Shown in pieces: positions 9,316-19,468 of a stretch of DNA of 64,000 nt; position 1 is the stretch's first letter; the number at the start of each line of letters is the position of its first letter. The notes under the pieces are model-generated. The model worked only from the letters and a program-made list of their open reading frames with translations. It made no database searches and was not told where the DNA came from. The stretch lies in assembly GCA_947489445.1 (NCBI GenBank), contig CANLDN010000005.1, forward strand, positions 186,001-250,000, written 5' to 3'. Source of the stretch: an uncultured Paracoccaceae bacterium. Lineage in GTDB: Bacteria > Pseudomonadota > Alphaproteobacteria > Rhodobacterales > Rhodobacteraceae. A program made the translations under genes and the position numbers.

Positions 9316-9435
9316 CGTAAAAAATCCCAATTTAATGCGTATATGTTGGGCCAGCGGGCGGGGTGGAGCAAGTCAGACATTCCTGACCCTGCGGCAGCGC
9401 TGGAACGCTTGGCTGCGCAAGCTAGTTATACCCTC

Positions 9436-10155
9436 ATGAAATACACAGCAGCCCTTCTCACTCTCGTCTTCACGTTGAGTTTTGTCATCTCGCCTGCGCT
9501 GACCAGCCCGTTCAGCGGGTTCACCGCAGACCAATTGCCGATCCCGCAGATTGACCCGCCTGTGCAGCCTGTGGGTTATGCTTTTGCGATTTGGGGACTG
9601 ATCTATGGATGGCTGGTGGTGTCCGCGGTCTTTGGTATTTGGCAACGTGCCACTACGCCTCAATGGAACAGCGCCCGATGGCCGCTGATTGCAAGTCTGG
9701 CTGTTGGCACACCTTGGTTGGCCGTCGCCAGTGCAAGTGCGATTTGGGCGACTATTCTGATCTTCGTGATGGCAGTGACGGCAATTATCGCCTTGATGCG
9801 CGCACCGAACGCGGACCAATGGTGGTTTGGTGTGCCCGTTGGCATCTATGCAGGATGGTTGACGGCTGCTTCATTTGTGTCGCTTGGCAGTACCGCCGCG
9901 GGATACGGTATTTTGACCGATCAGCTTGGGTGGGCTTACATCGGCATTATCGGTGCCTTGGGCGTGGCCAGCATTGTTATGTTACGTTACGCGTCCGCCG
10001 CTTATGGCCTCACCGTCGTTTGGGCACTTGTTGCTATTATCGTCGCAAATGGAACTGCGCAGATAAGCGTATCGTTATTGGCCGGGGTCGGCGCGCTGAT
10101 CATCCTCGGTCTGACATTCACCACCCGCTCTACCGGTCGGATGGCCCCTTCTTAA
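9436..10155 (+). CDS. TspO/MBR-like polytopic membrane protein
   Basis: A 239-residue integral membrane protein with about seven hydrophobic helices. The segment [15 protein letters not shown] resembles the conserved first-loop region of TspO-related tryptophan-rich sensory proteins, but the protein is about 80 residues longer than classical TspO (about 155-160). Start chosen at the ATG at 9436 ([16 protein letters not shown]), which opens with a membrane helix; longer in-frame versions add a non-conserved leader overlapping the divergent DUF2235 start. The last 26 bp overlap the 3' end of the convergent der gene. Function not known; porphyrin or sterol binding is a TspO family property that I cannot confirm. 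Confidence 0.75.
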   Translation: MKYTAALLTLVFTLSFVISPALTSPFSGFTADQLPIPQIDPPVQPVGYAFAIWGLIYGWLVVSAVFGIWQRATTPQWNSARWPLIASLAVGTPWLAVASASAIWATILIFVMAVTAIIALMRAPNADQWWFGVPVGIYAGWLTAASFVSLGSTAAGYGILTDQLGWAYIGIIGALGVASIVMLRYASAAYGLTVVWALVAIIVANGTAQISVSLLAGVGALIILGLTFTTRSTGRMAPS

Positions 10156-11587
10156 GGTGCTTGGAAAGGCGTGATGGTTGCGAGGACTTCTTGTCCTTAT
10201 AGGGATTCTTGTCGCCCTGATCGCGCAGGAACAGCCGGATCGGTGTGCCGGGCATGTCAAAATCTTCGCGCAGGCCATTTACCAGATAACGTTTGTAGCT
10301 TTCTGGCACCGCATCGGGGTGTGAGGTCATCACAACGAATGCAGGTGGTCGCGTCTTAACTTGTGTCATGTAGCGCATCTTGATGCGTTTGCCGCCCGGC
10401 GCGGGTGGCGGGTGCTGTTCCAGCATACCTGTCAACCAGCGGTTCAGATGCGCGGTTGTGACCCTACGGTTCCACACATCATGGGCACGCATAATCGCCT
10501 GCTGCAACCGATCAAGGCCCTTACCTGTCTTGGCCGATACGGTAACTAACGGCGCGCCACGCAACTGAGGGAGCAAGCGTTCAAAGCTCTGACGCAATTT
10601 CTTGAGCTTTTCCTGTTTTTCGTCTTCCACGTCCCATTTGTTGACGGCAACAACAACTGCCCGCCCTTCACGTTCGGCCAGATCGGCGATGCGCAGATCC
10701 TGTTGTTCGAACGGAATTTCAACATCCAGCAACACCACCACGACCTCTGCAAACTTGACCGCGCGCAGCCCGTCAGAGACCGAGAGTTTTTCCAGCTTTT
10801 CCTGCACCTTGGCCTTCTTGCGCATCCCGGCAGTGTCAAAGATGCGCATGGGCACACCGTCCCAGTCCTGCTGGACGGAAATGGCATCGCGTGTGATCCC
10901 GGCCTCTGGCCCGGTCAGCAGGCGTTCTTCCCCAATGATCTTGTTGATGAGGGTCGATTTACCTGCATTGGGTCGTCCAACAACCGCGATTTGCAGCGGC
11001 TTGGCGCGGGTCGGAATGCGTGGTGCGTCTTCATCATCATCGCCCACATCGACATCTGTTTCGGGCGTGTTGCTGGCCGCATCTTCAGCGCGAGCATCTG
11101 CAATGGGCCGCAGCATATCGAGCAGTTCACCCATGCCTTCCCCGTGTTCGGCGGACATGCGGATAGGTTCACCAAGGCCCAGCGCGTAAGCCTCCAGAAT
11201 GGACGCATCGGCGGCTTTGCCTTCGCCCTTATTGGCCGCAAGGATCACATTGGCATTCTTTTTGCGCAGAATGTCCGCGAATACTTCGTCTGCAGGCAGC
11301 ACCCCTGCCCGCGCGTCGATCATGAACAGGCAGACATCGGCCATTTCGACCGCCCGTTCCGTCAACCGGCGCATGCGACCTTGCAGCGAATCGTCCGTTG
11401 CCTCTTCTAAACCAGCGCTATCGATGACGGTGAACCGCAGGTCCGCGATACGCCCTTCCCCTTCACGCAGGTCGCGGGTCACCCCGGGCTGGTCATCGAC
11501 CAACGCCAGTTTCTTGCCAACCAGCCGGTTGAACAACGTGGATTTGCCCACATTAGGACGCCCCACAATGGCAAGGGTAAACGACAT
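10130..11587 (-). CDS. der: Ribosome-assembly GTPase Der (EngA)
   Basis: Essential GTPase for 50S subunit maturation, with two tandem G domains. The 485-residue protein has P-loops GRPNVGKS (residues 9-16) and GRPNAGKS (about 204-211), NKGE/NKWD specificity motifs and a C-terminal KH-like domain ending in a Lys-rich tail. An acidic linker ([11 protein letters not shown]) separates the G domains. It is the last gene of the leftward yfgM-bamB-der set, 48 bp after bamB, an order widely seen in proteobacteria. Its 3' end overlaps the convergent TspO-like gene by 26 bp. Confidence 0.97.
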   Translation of the reverse strand: MSFTLAIVGRPNVGKSTLFNRLVGKKLALVDDQPGVTRDLREGEGRIADLRFTVIDSAGLEEATDDSLQGRMRRLTERAVEMADVCLFMIDARAGVLPADEVFADILRKKNANVILAANKGEGKAADASILEAYALGLGEPIRMSAEHGEGMGELLDMLRPIADARAEDAASNTPETDVDVGDDDEDAPRIPTRAKPLQIAVVGRPNAGKSTLINKIIGEERLLTGPEAGITRDAISVQQDWDGVPMRIFDTAGMRKKAKVQEKLEKLSVSDGLRAVKFAEVVVVLLDVEIPFEQQDLRIADLAEREGRAVVVAVNKWDVEDEKQEKLKKLRQSFERLLPQLRGAPLVTVSAKTGKGLDRLQQAIMRAHDVWNRRVTTAHLNRWLTGMLEQHPPPAPGGKRIKMRYMTQVKTRPPAFVVMTSHPDAVPESYKRYLVNGLREDFDMPGTPIRLFLRDQGDKNPYKDKKSSQPSRLSKHLKKGPSDR

Positions 11588-11635
11588 CGGTCTGCTCCTG
11601 AAGCAATTGAAACGCGGCCCTACACCAATTGGCGG

Positions 11636-12943
11636 TTAACGGAAAGCGTGCAATTGCCCCGTTTTACTGACGACGTAGAGTGTCTGGCCCGCCACGACGG
11701 GGGCAGAGGCCGCCCCGCCGGGCAATTCAACTTCACCAAGCAGTGCGCCGGATGTTGGATCAAACTGCCGGATCGCCCCGTCGGATGAGGTGATGATCAA
11801 ACGCCCCCCCGCCAGGATCGGCCCGTAATGGGCAAAAACACGTTTTTGCCGGGCCGCGCGTTCGGCGTCCACGTCAGGCAGACTGACACGCCAGACAGGC
11901 AGGCCGCTATTTGCGTCAAGTCGGACGAGTTCGTTTACATCATTGATCAGGAATACCGCGTCATCAACAGGCCAGACCGGGCTGATCGCGCCCTCGCTCG
12001 CGGTCCAGATACGGGTGCCATCAAAAATATCGAGCGCCACAATCCGTCCACCGAAATTACCCACGTAAACCCGGTTGCCGTCGATGACCGGATCACCGGC
12101 AATATCGTTGATCAACGACGCAGCCCGCCCCAGACGGTCGCCAGACACCACACTGGACCAGCGGCGCAAGCCACCTTCGGGGAAGGTCGCAACCACTTCA
12201 CCCGACGGAAAGGGGAAGATCGCTATATCGCCCTTTACGGCTGGTGCTGCACCACCGCCAAAATTCGCGTTGGACGGCGTGCCGCTTTGCTGCCACCGAA
12301 CACGCCCGGTTGTTGTTTCCAGGGCCCATGCTGTGCTGTCACGGGCGACGACATAAACTAAACCATCCCCCAATGTGGGTGCGGCATTGGCCGGCGCATC
12401 AAGGTCCTGAACCCAGATCACCTGCCCGTTGGCCGCGTTGAGCGCTGTAATCTCACCAAAGCCGGTCGTGACGTACACCTGCCCGCCCCCGACCGACACG
12501 CCCCCGCCAGAGGCATCGTTGGGATTGTCGCGACTGGGGGTCAGATCGCGTGACCAAAGCATTTCACCCGTAGTCGATGTCGCCGTCACGGTCGCGCGGG
12601 CGTCGACGGTATAGATCACGCCGCCTGCGACAACGGGATCGGCCGTAATCCGAGCGCGGCGGCTATCGCCTTCACCGATATCAGCCTGAAATACCGGCGT
12701 CAGCGTGCCACCCAATGCCGGATGTCCGATCTGATGGGCTGGTCCACCGTTGCGATGTGTCCAGTCGGCATTCGCCTGTGCCTCCGGCAGGTTGATTGGC
12801 CGAACGATATTCACCAATGCCGGTGTGTCGCGCAGATCGGACCGTTCGCCAGGCAAGATCACGTCGTCTTCGCCGCAAGCGGCCAGAAGCCCAAGAAATA
12901 AGGTCACACCGATGAATGATTTGGCTGTCAAGGTAAAGTCCAA
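11636..12943 (-). CDS. bamB: Outer-membrane assembly lipoprotein BamB (PQQ-like beta-propeller)
   Basis: BamB is a periplasmic lipoprotein of the BAM complex that inserts beta-barrel proteins into the outer membrane. The 435-residue product has a signal peptide with lipobox LLAAC (Cys about residue 23) and a series of PQQ-type WD-like repeats (for example VIYTVDARATVTA, VYVTTGFGEITALNA, VYVGNFGGRIVALD) forming an eight-bladed propeller. No ATG precedes the signal peptide in frame; the annotated start is a TTG at 12941-12943, eight bases after the yfgM stop, with another TTG at 12931 possible. It sits between yfgM and der. Confidence 0.93.
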   Translation of the reverse strand: MDFTLTAKSFIGVTLFLGLLAACGEDDVILPGERSDLRDTPALVNIVRPINLPEAQANADWTHRNGGPAHQIGHPALGGTLTPVFQADIGEGDSRRARITADPVVAGGVIYTVDARATVTATSTTGEMLWSRDLTPSRDNPNDASGGGVSVGGGQVYVTTGFGEITALNAANGQVIWVQDLDAPANAAPTLGDGLVYVVARDSTAWALETTTGRVRWQQSGTPSNANFGGGAAPAVKGDIAIFPFPSGEVVATFPEGGLRRWSSVVSGDRLGRAASLINDIAGDPVIDGNRVYVGNFGGRIVALDIFDGTRIWTASEGAISPVWPVDDAVFLINDVNELVRLDANSGLPVWRVSLPDVDAERAARQKRVFAHYGPILAGGRLIITSSDGAIRQFDPTSGALLGEVELPGGAASAPVVAGQTLYVVSKTGQLHAFR

Positions 12944-12951
12944 TTCAAGGG

Positions 12952-13608
12952 CTATTGCGTCACGGGCTCTGGCAGCGGCTCACCCAGCGCAACCAGCAGG
13001 GTTTGCACCCGTTCTCGCAGCCCACGCGTCACGGCGGCGTCTTCGGCGATGCGGCGCAATGTGTCCACAGCCGTGGCCGTATCGCCCGCAGCAAGTGATG
13101 CATAGGCCAATTGTTCGAGGGCCAGCAGGCTGAAAGGTTGCCCCGGCTGGGCCAACGCCTCGAGCGCCAACAGGCGCGCAGCCGCATCATCGTTCGGCAG
13201 CATGGCAGATTTGAACGCAGCCAGATCGCGGTAGATTTCGGGAATATCACTATTGACGGCCAGCGCGTCCAAAGTTGCAGCAGCAGCACTGATATCGCCC
13301 GCCTCTTCCTGAGTGGCGGCTGTCAGCAATGCGGTGACGGCAGCGGCTGCGCCTTCGCTTTCAATTGCGGCAATCGCCTGGGCCCTTGCTGCGGTGTCAT
13401 CTTCTTGCAGCGCATTCAGCAGCGCATCACCCGTTGCCTGTGCCGCTGCACTTTGCTGTGCGTTACGATATTCGTTCCAAGCGGCGCCACCGACCAAAAC
13501 AAGCACGCAAAGCACGGCAATCCAGCCATAGCGGCGCAGGTAGCCGTACAGTTTATCGCGCCGTACTTCTTCGGCGACTTCGTCAATGAAACTGTCCGAG
13601 TTGCTCAC
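12952..13608 (-). CDS. YfgM-like TPR-fold ancillary translocon protein
   Basis: A 218-residue inner-membrane-anchored protein of the YfgM/TPR_21 family, which interacts with the SecYEG-PpiD machinery in enterobacteria. It has a short cytoplasmic N-terminus (SFIDEVAEEVRRDKLYGYLR), one membrane helix (about residues 29-47) and a periplasmic alanine-rich helical repeat region. I prefer the GTG at 13606-13608 (giving MSNSDSFIDEV) because GAGGG lies five bases before it and the family begins there; an in-frame ATG exists 12 bp upstream. First gene of the yfgM-bamB-der operon. The symbol is left open because the alphaproteobacterial role is not established. Confidence 0.88.
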   Translation of the reverse strand: MSNSDSFIDEVAEEVRRDKLYGYLRRYGWIAVLCVLVLVGGAAWNEYRNAQQSAAAQATGDALLNALQEDDTAARAQAIAAIESEGAAAAVTALLTAATQEEAGDISAAAATLDALAVNSDIPEIYRDLAAFKSAMLPNDDAAARLLALEALAQPGQPFSLLALEQLAYASLAAGDTATAVDTLRRIAEDAAVTRGLRERVQTLLVALGEPLPEPVTQ

Positions 13609-13874
13609 CTTGGCCCTCATTTATCGCTGGATACGACACGCTGTTTGCGCGTTCATATCGTGAAGGTTGCCAGATGGACAAGGCCTGACAGCCCGCTTGG
13701 GTGTCAGTATGATGCGGCAACGCAGAAATGTGATCTTGTCGGATGCGGATTTCGCCTGTAAAGTGAACTGAATGGTTTAGTATGAATTGTGATCTGCGTG
13801 TCGTGTTTTGCCGTAAGAAAATAAACAAAAGCTAAGATTCGTCGCATATGCGTGGCGTGGGAAAAGGCCAAGAT

Positions 13875-15122
13875 ATGAGAATAATACCGATCATTACAGC
13901 AATACTGGTTTCCGCGTTGCTGTATCTCGTGGTTTTTGAGCGTGACCGCCTTTTGGCGTTCGCCCAATCCAGCCCAGCCGATGAAGAGATGGTGGTAGCC
14001 GATAATCCATCGGCGGCCCAAAACGGCGACGCGGCACCATCCGATACGGCCGGTGTGGGTGTTGTTGCGCTCAGATCCGTCGCACGGACAATTGATAGCG
14101 CCGTGATCCTGCGCGGCAGAACAGAGGCCGCACGTCAGGTAACCGTGGCCGCAGAAACGTCTGGCCTGGTTGCATCCGAACCCCTGCGTAAGGGCGCGTT
14201 CGTGGAAGCAGGCGAAGAATTGTGCCGCCTTGATCCCGGCACCCGCCAAGCGTCATTGGCTGAAGCCCGCGCAAGACTGACCGAGGCCCGAGGCCGGGTT
14301 CCCGAAGCGCAGGCCGGCGTGACAGAGGCCAATGCACGCGTGCGCGAGGCGGAAATCAATCTGAACGCGGCACGCCAACTATCCGAAGATGGTTTTGCAT
14401 CTGAAACCCGTGTCGTCAGTGCACAGGCCGCAATGGATGCCGCAACTGCCGGTGTACAGCGTGCAAATTCGGCTGTCAGTTCCGCAGAGGCTGGCATTGA
14501 AGCGGCCCAAGCCGCCGTTGCCACCGCCGAACGCGAAATCGAACGGCTTGCGATCGCGGCCCCTTTCTCTGGATTGCTGGAGACTGACACTGCAGAGCTG
14601 GGATCACTCATGCAGCCGGGCACGCCCTGCGCCACGATCATTCAGCTAAACCCAATTAAGCTTGTCGGTTTTGTTCCTGAAACGGATGTTGGCAAGGTGA
14701 GCGTGGGTGCCATCGCTGGTGCCCGCCTGGCGAATGGCGACGAAGTGCAGGGGCGCGTGACCTTCCTGTCGCGCAGTGCCGATGAATTGACGCGCACTTT
14801 CCGTGTTGAAGTGACAGTTGCCAACGAAGATCAGGCAATCAGCGATGGTCAAACCGCTGAAATTCTTGTGGCAGCAGAAGGCCGCACGGCCCATCTTCTC
14901 GCGCAGTCGACATTGACACTGAATGATGACGGTGCGCTGGGTGTGCGCACAATAAATGACGATAACATCGCAACATTTATGCCCGTCACATTGCTGCGTG
15001 ATACTGCGCAGGGCGTCTGGGTGACCGACCTGCCAGAGACCATCAATGTGATCACTGTCGGCCAAGAATTTGTCATTGATGGTGTGCGCGTCGCGCCAAC
15101 CTTTGTGGAGGCACAAGGATGA
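13875..15122 (+). CDS. RND efflux system periplasmic adaptor (membrane fusion protein)
   Basis: Periplasmic adaptor that links an inner-membrane RND pump to an outer-membrane channel. The 415-residue protein starts with a membrane anchor (about residues 5-20), then a biotinyl-lipoyl half-motif (TVAAETSGLVASEPLRKGAFVEAGEEL), a long Ala/Glu-rich coiled-coil hairpin (about 125-225) and the returning half (LAIAAPFSGLLETDTAELGS). AAAAGG nine bases upstream supports the ATG at 13875 over one 27 bp earlier. The stop overlaps the pump start as ATGA, so the two are translationally coupled. No TolC-like gene or local regulator is present. Confidence 0.93.
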   Translation: MRIIPIITAILVSALLYLVVFERDRLLAFAQSSPADEEMVVADNPSAAQNGDAAPSDTAGVGVVALRSVARTIDSAVILRGRTEAARQVTVAAETSGLVASEPLRKGAFVEAGEELCRLDPGTRQASLAEARARLTEARGRVPEAQAGVTEANARVREAEINLNAARQLSEDGFASETRVVSAQAAMDAATAGVQRANSAVSSAEAGIEAAQAAVATAEREIERLAIAAPFSGLLETDTAELGSLMQPGTPCATIIQLNPIKLVGFVPETDVGKVSVGAIAGARLANGDEVQGRVTFLSRSADELTRTFRVEVTVANEDQAISDGQTAEILVAAEGRTAHLLAQSTLTLNDDGALGVRTINDDNIATFMPVTLLRDTAQGVWVTDLPETINVITVGQEFVIDGVRVAPTFVEAQG

Positions 15123-18100
15123 CTGGATTAGTAGACTGGGCCGCATCCCGCGCCCGGATGGTTCTGGCCTTTATTGCGCTGTCGCTATTGGCGGGGGGCA
15201 TGGCCTATGTGGGCCTACCCAAGGAAGGCGAGCCGGATATCGAAATTCCGGCGATTTTCGTGTCGGTCCCATTTCCCGGGATTTCAGCCGAAGACAGTGA
15301 AACTCTGCTGGTCCGCCCGATGGAAACTGAACTGTCCGACCTGGATGGTCTGAAAACTATGTCTGCAACCGCCGCCGAAGGCTATGCCGGCGTGGCGTTG
15401 GAATTCGAGTTTGGCTGGGACAAGACCAAAATCCTCGCCGATATTCGATCCGCCATGAACAACGCAGAGGCACAGTTTCCGAGTGGGGCCGATCAATATT
15501 CAATTAACGAGATAAACTTTTCCGAATTCCCCATTATCATCGTCAACCTGACGGGTCAGGTGCCGGAACGTACCCTGATCCGTGTTGCCAAGGATTTGCA
15601 GGAACGCATCGAAAGCATGGATGCCGTGCTGGAGGCCGGACTTGCCGGGACCCGTGATGAGATGCTGGAGGTGGTTATCGACCCGCTTCGGCTTGAGGCG
15701 TATAACGTCACCGCCGGCGAGCTGATCGGCGTCGTGACCAACAATAACCTGCTGATCGCGGCGGGTGAGGTTGAAACCAATCAGGGCACATTCGCCGTCA
15801 AAATCCCATCATCCTTTAATGAACCTCAAGATGTCTACAACCTGCCCGTCAAGACCAATGGCGACCGGGTTATTACTTTGGGCGATCTGGCTACAATCCG
15901 GCTGACATTCGAGGATCGCGCGGGCACGGCCCGCTTCAACGGTGTCAACACGGTCGCCCTGCAGGTAGTGAAACGTAAGGGTTACAACCTGATTGACACA
16001 ACGGCGCTGGTGAACCAGTTGGTCGAAGAAGAACGCGCAAGTTGGTCCCCCGAACTGCAAGCCGCGATTGAGGTCGGAACGTCGAACGACCAATCCCGCA
16101 GTGTGGCGTCGATGGTCAGCCAGTTGGAAGGATCGGTCCTGACCGCCATCGCGTTGGTGATGATTGTGGTTCTGGCCGCATTGGGCACACGCCCTGCCCT
16201 GTTGGTCGGTTTTGCGATCCCGACATCCTTCCTGTTGTGCTTTGCGCTGCTGGCCGTGATGGGCATAACGATTTCAAACATCGTGATGTTTGGCTTGATC
16301 CTTGCGGTCGGTATGCTGGTCGATGGGGCCATCGTGGTCGTCGAATATGCCGATAAGCGGATCCGCGACGGGGTTGGCCCGATGCATGCCTATGTCGAGG
16401 CCGCCAAGCGGATGTTCTGGCCCATCATCTCGTCCACGGCCACCACACTTTGCGCGTTCTTGCCAATGCTGTTCTGGCCGGGTGTTCCGGGCCAGTTCAT
16501 GGGTATGCTGCCGGTCACGTTAATTTTCGTGCTTTGCGCCTCGCTTGTCGTGGCGTTGATCTATTTGCCTGTCATGGGCGGCGTCACCGGCCGGATGAGC
16601 CGGTTTTTCGGTAACACCTCTGACGCACTGCGTAATCGTCTGCCATGGTTTGCTTGCGCATTGTTGGTCATCCCGGCGGTTATGATTGTGTTTACAGGCG
16701 CAATGCTAACTCTGAACCCTGGGTATCTGTCGGGAGAGGCCGTACAGACAGATGGTTTGTCTGCCTCTTTGCCAGGCATGATCGTGTTCCTTGCGGGTGC
16801 AGTTCTTTTGTCGATCACAATGGGTGCTGCGCGTCTGGAACGGCGCGCAACGAAGATCAGGGCGGGTTATCAACGGTCGCCCTTTGGACACCTGATGCAT
16901 TTCATCACAGGTAATCCGATCATGCCGCTGGTGGCTGTGGGCGCTGTAGTTTTCACTGTCTTTTCGATCTTTGGATATTACGGGGCCAACAACAACGGTG
17001 TCGAATTCTTTGTGGAATCCGAACCGGAACAGGCCATCGTTTATGTGCGTGCACGCGGCAACCTATCACTGACAGAGAAGGATGCGCTTGTTCGGCAGGC
17101 TGAGGAGGTCGTCTTGGCCCATCCCGGCGTGATCACCGCATTTTCGTTCGCCGGTGATGGCGGGCTGAACACGGATGCCAGCGGCGCAAGTACACCGGGT
17201 GATACCATCGGACAGGTGCAACTGGAAACGATACCCTGGGTCGATCGGGCTGGGATTGCCGAGCTTGATGGCGATGTGGTCTTGGCCGAACTTCTGACCG
17301 AGCTGGAAAAGATCCCTGGGATTGAAACAGAGATTCTTGCACAATCACGAGGTCCGGCATCCGGCAAGCCCGTACATCTGCGCATGAAGAGCGACAGTTG
17401 GGAAGATCTTTTGCAAGCCACAACGCTGGCCCGCGCGCAGTTTGAGGCGACGCCGGGCCTGATCACCATCGAGGACAGCCTGCCCCTGCCCGGGATTGAC
17501 TGGCAAATTGACGTCGATGTTGAAAAAGCTGGCCGCTATGGGGCTGACGTGGCCACAGTCGGCGCGATGGTGCAGATGGTGACCCGTGGTATCCTGCTTG
17601 ATACAATGCGGGTCGATAGTTCGGACGAAGAAATCGAAATTCGCGTTCGGCTGCCCGAAGAAGATCGTGTTCTATCCACCTTGGACAGCTTGCGCGTGCG
17701 CACATCATCTGGCCTCATTCCGTTGTCAAACTTCATCACGCGCACGCCTGTGGCAAAGCTGGCCCAGATCGACCGCGTGGACCAGAAACGGTATTTCGAT
17801 GTGAAAGCGGATGTGACCGGAGGCTTGTTTGCCCTGACTGACGCCGATAGTTCAGACGCTATCGGTGTTTTGATCGAGACCGCAGAGGGCGCGGGCGCGA
17901 TGACGCTGAATGGCATGTCATATGACGTGTTCAACGTGGCGGAGGGGCGCAGCATGTCCGATGTGCTGGCCTATGATGGCGACAGCGATGCACGCCTGTC
18001 ACCCATCAACCCCAACGAACGGATCGCGTTACTCACCGAATGGCTGGACACCAATCCCCTGCCCGCCTCAATCGAATGGGAATGGACCGGCGATCAGGAG

Positions 18101-18829
18101 GAACAAGCTGAATCCGGTGCCTTCCTGCAAACGGCATTTGCCGGTGCACTGGGGCTGATGTTCATCATCCTGCTGGCGCAGTTCAACAGCTTCTATAACG
18201 CCATTCTGGTGCTGCTGGCGGTCGTCATGTCAACGGCGGGTTCATTGGTCGGCATGCTGGTCATGGATCAGGCGTTTTCGATCATCATGACTGGGACCGG
18301 GATCGTGGCGCTTGCCGGGATTGTGGTGAATAACAACATCATCCTGATCGACACCTATCAGGAATACAGCCAATACATGCCCCGGACTGAGGCGATTACC
18401 CGCACCGCAGAGGATCGCATCAGGCCTGTACTGCTGACAACCATCACCACCATGGCGGGCCTTGCGCCGATGATGTTCGGGCTCAGTCTGGATTTCATGA
18501 ATGGTGGCTATTCCATCGACAGCCCGACGGCCCTGTGGTGGAAGCAATTGGCGACTGCGGTTGTGTTCGGCCTTGGCATCGCGACAGTGCTGACCCTGGT
18601 CTTTACCCCATCCATGCTGGCCGTGCGGGTCTGGTTCGTGACTTATGTGCAATGGTTGGCGCAATTGCTGGCGAAATTATCGATGGGTCGCAGCAGCAAG
18701 GCCGCGCGTGACTGGGCGCTGTCCCGGCAGGCCAAGCGGATCAAAATGGCAGAGTTCATATGGACCGAAGAACAGCCATCTGCCCAGCCGCCCATGCCGC
18801 TTAAGCAGCCGCTGCAAGCTGCGGAATAA
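15119..18829 (+). CDS. RND-family efflux pump inner-membrane subunit, enlarged
   Basis: Proton-driven inner-membrane transporter of the AcrB/HAE1 type, partner of the adaptor upstream. At 1236 residues it is nearly 200 longer than usual members (about 1040). The pattern is normal: first helix at residue 15, periplasmic domains, helices 2-6, and the NIVMFGLILAVGMLVDGAIV and GIVVNNNIILIDTY membrane motifs. Extra material includes two additional hydrophobic stretches (about residues 508-530 and 553-573) in the linker between the transporter halves, and a longer second periplasmic region (about 910-990). The substrate cannot be deduced. A hairpin follows at 18840-18862. Confidence 0.92.
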   Translation: MTGLVDWAASRARMVLAFIALSLLAGGMAYVGLPKEGEPDIEIPAIFVSVPFPGISAEDSETLLVRPMETELSDLDGLKTMSATAAEGYAGVALEFEFGWDKTKILADIRSAMNNAEAQFPSGADQYSINEINFSEFPIIIVNLTGQVPERTLIRVAKDLQERIESMDAVLEAGLAGTRDEMLEVVIDPLRLEAYNVTAGELIGVVTNNNLLIAAGEVETNQGTFAVKIPSSFNEPQDVYNLPVKTNGDRVITLGDLATIRLTFEDRAGTARFNGVNTVALQVVKRKGYNLIDTTALVNQLVEEERASWSPELQAAIEVGTSNDQSRSVASMVSQLEGSVLTAIALVMIVVLAALGTRPALLVGFAIPTSFLLCFALLAVMGITISNIVMFGLILAVGMLVDGAIVVVEYADKRIRDGVGPMHAYVEAAKRMFWPIISSTATTLCAFLPMLFWPGVPGQFMGMLPVTLIFVLCASLVVALIYLPVMGGVTGRMSRFFGNTSDALRNRLPWFACALLVIPAVMIVFTGAMLTLNPGYLSGEAVQTDGLSASLPGMIVFLAGAVLLSITMGAARLERRATKIRAGYQRSPFGHLMHFITGNPIMPLVAVGAVVFTVFSIFGYYGANNNGVEFFVESEPEQAIVYVRARGNLSLTEKDALVRQAEEVVLAHPGVITAFSFAGDGGLNTDASGASTPGDTIGQVQLETIPWVDRAGIAELDGDVVLAELLTELEKIPGIETEILAQSRGPASGKPVHLRMKSDSWEDLLQATTLARAQFEATPGLITIEDSLPLPGIDWQIDVDVEKAGRYGADVATVGAMVQMVTRGILLDTMRVDSSDEEIEIRVRLPEEDRVLSTLDSLRVRTSSGLIPLSNFITRTPVAKLAQIDRVDQKRYFDVKADVTGGLFALTDADSSDAIGVLIETAEGAGAMTLNGMSYDVFNVAEGRSMSDVLAYDGDSDARLSPINPNERIALLTEWLDTNPLPASIEWEWTGDQEEQAESGAFLQTAFAGALGLMFIILLAQFNSFYNAILVLLAVVMSTAGSLVGMLVMDQAFSIIMTGTGIVALAGIVVNNNIILIDTYQEYSQYMPRTEAITRTAEDRIRPVLLTTITTMAGLAPMMFGLSLDFMNGGYSIDSPTALWWKQLATAVVFGLGIATVLTLVFTPSMLAVRVWFVTYVQWLAQLLAKLSMGRSSKAARDWALSRQAKRIKMAEFIWTEEQPSAQPPMPLKQPLQAAE

Positions 18830-18839
18830 GCTACGATAT

Positions 18840-18862
18840 GACTGCGCCCATGTGGCGCAGTC
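18840..18862. terminator. Hairpin between convergent RND pump and exoD-like gene
   Basis: A perfect 9-bp stem, GACTGCGCC (18840-18848) and GGCGCAGTC (18854-18862), with a 5-base loop, fills the 35-bp gap between two convergent genes. There is no long T tract on either side (only GTTC after it), so it is a possible bidirectional terminator or mRNA 3'-end stabiliser rather than a textbook intrinsic terminator. Confidence 0.5.
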
Positions 18863-18864
18863 GT

Positions 18865-19464
18865 TCAACTTGCGATCATCGCCACCCGGGTTACGACAAA
18901 CCACGGCAGCAATGATGCAAGCCCCAGCACACCAAGACCCAAAAGCGCGAAAATGCCGTCGCGCGTCAATATCCCGACCGATATCAGCAATATCCCCATA
19001 CCGATCGTCGTGGAGGACATCGGCACCAGCTCCAGAAACGGGATGAAAGCCGCAGCAACCGCACAGACCAGATACAAAAGGTTGTTTAATGGCGTCCGCA
19101 CAAGGAAAGACAACCGCCGTCGGCTGACACGGTCCAGCCATGCCGTCATCCGACGCAAAACACCAATGGCTGTGCGCGTCCGCTCAGCAGGCAGGCTTCG
19201 ATCCTGCAGAAATCGCGGCAACCACGGCTGCGAACGACCGACCGCCCCTTGTGCCGCGATCACAATGATCGCCAGTCCACAGAACGACGAAAACAATGGT
19301 ATCGCACTTAGCGGCGAGACGAGCAGCAACGCGGGGACGATAAGTGCAGGAACCAGCGCCGCCGTCCCCAGCCCATCAAGCAACATACGCGCGGTTAAAG
19401 GCGTATCTGAAACCGCATCATCCAGCCGATCAACAATTGATGTGACGGGAGTGTCTTGCGTCAT
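18865..19464 (-). CDS. ExoD-family exopolysaccharide synthesis membrane protein
   Basis: A 199-residue inner-membrane protein of the ExoD family, named for a Sinorhizobium gene affecting exopolysaccharide production. It has a hydrophilic N-terminus, then hydrophobic segments in two clusters (ALVPALIVPALLLVSPLSAI; LLYLVCAVAAAFIPFLELVP; GLLVLGLASLLPW-like C-terminus) and the characteristic LVSPLSAIPLF run. The start ATG at 19462-19464 lies four bases after the stop of the ABC exporter upstream, so the two are probably co-translated. Biochemical role unknown. Confidence 0.82.
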   Translation of the reverse strand: MTQDTPVTSIVDRLDDAVSDTPLTARMLLDGLGTAALVPALIVPALLLVSPLSAIPLFSSFCGLAIIVIAAQGAVGRSQPWLPRFLQDRSLPAERTRTAIGVLRRMTAWLDRVSRRRLSFLVRTPLNNLLYLVCAVAAAFIPFLELVPMSSTTIGMGILLISVGILTRDGIFALLGLGVLGLASLLPWFVVTRVAMIAS

Positions 19465-19468
19465 GGGG

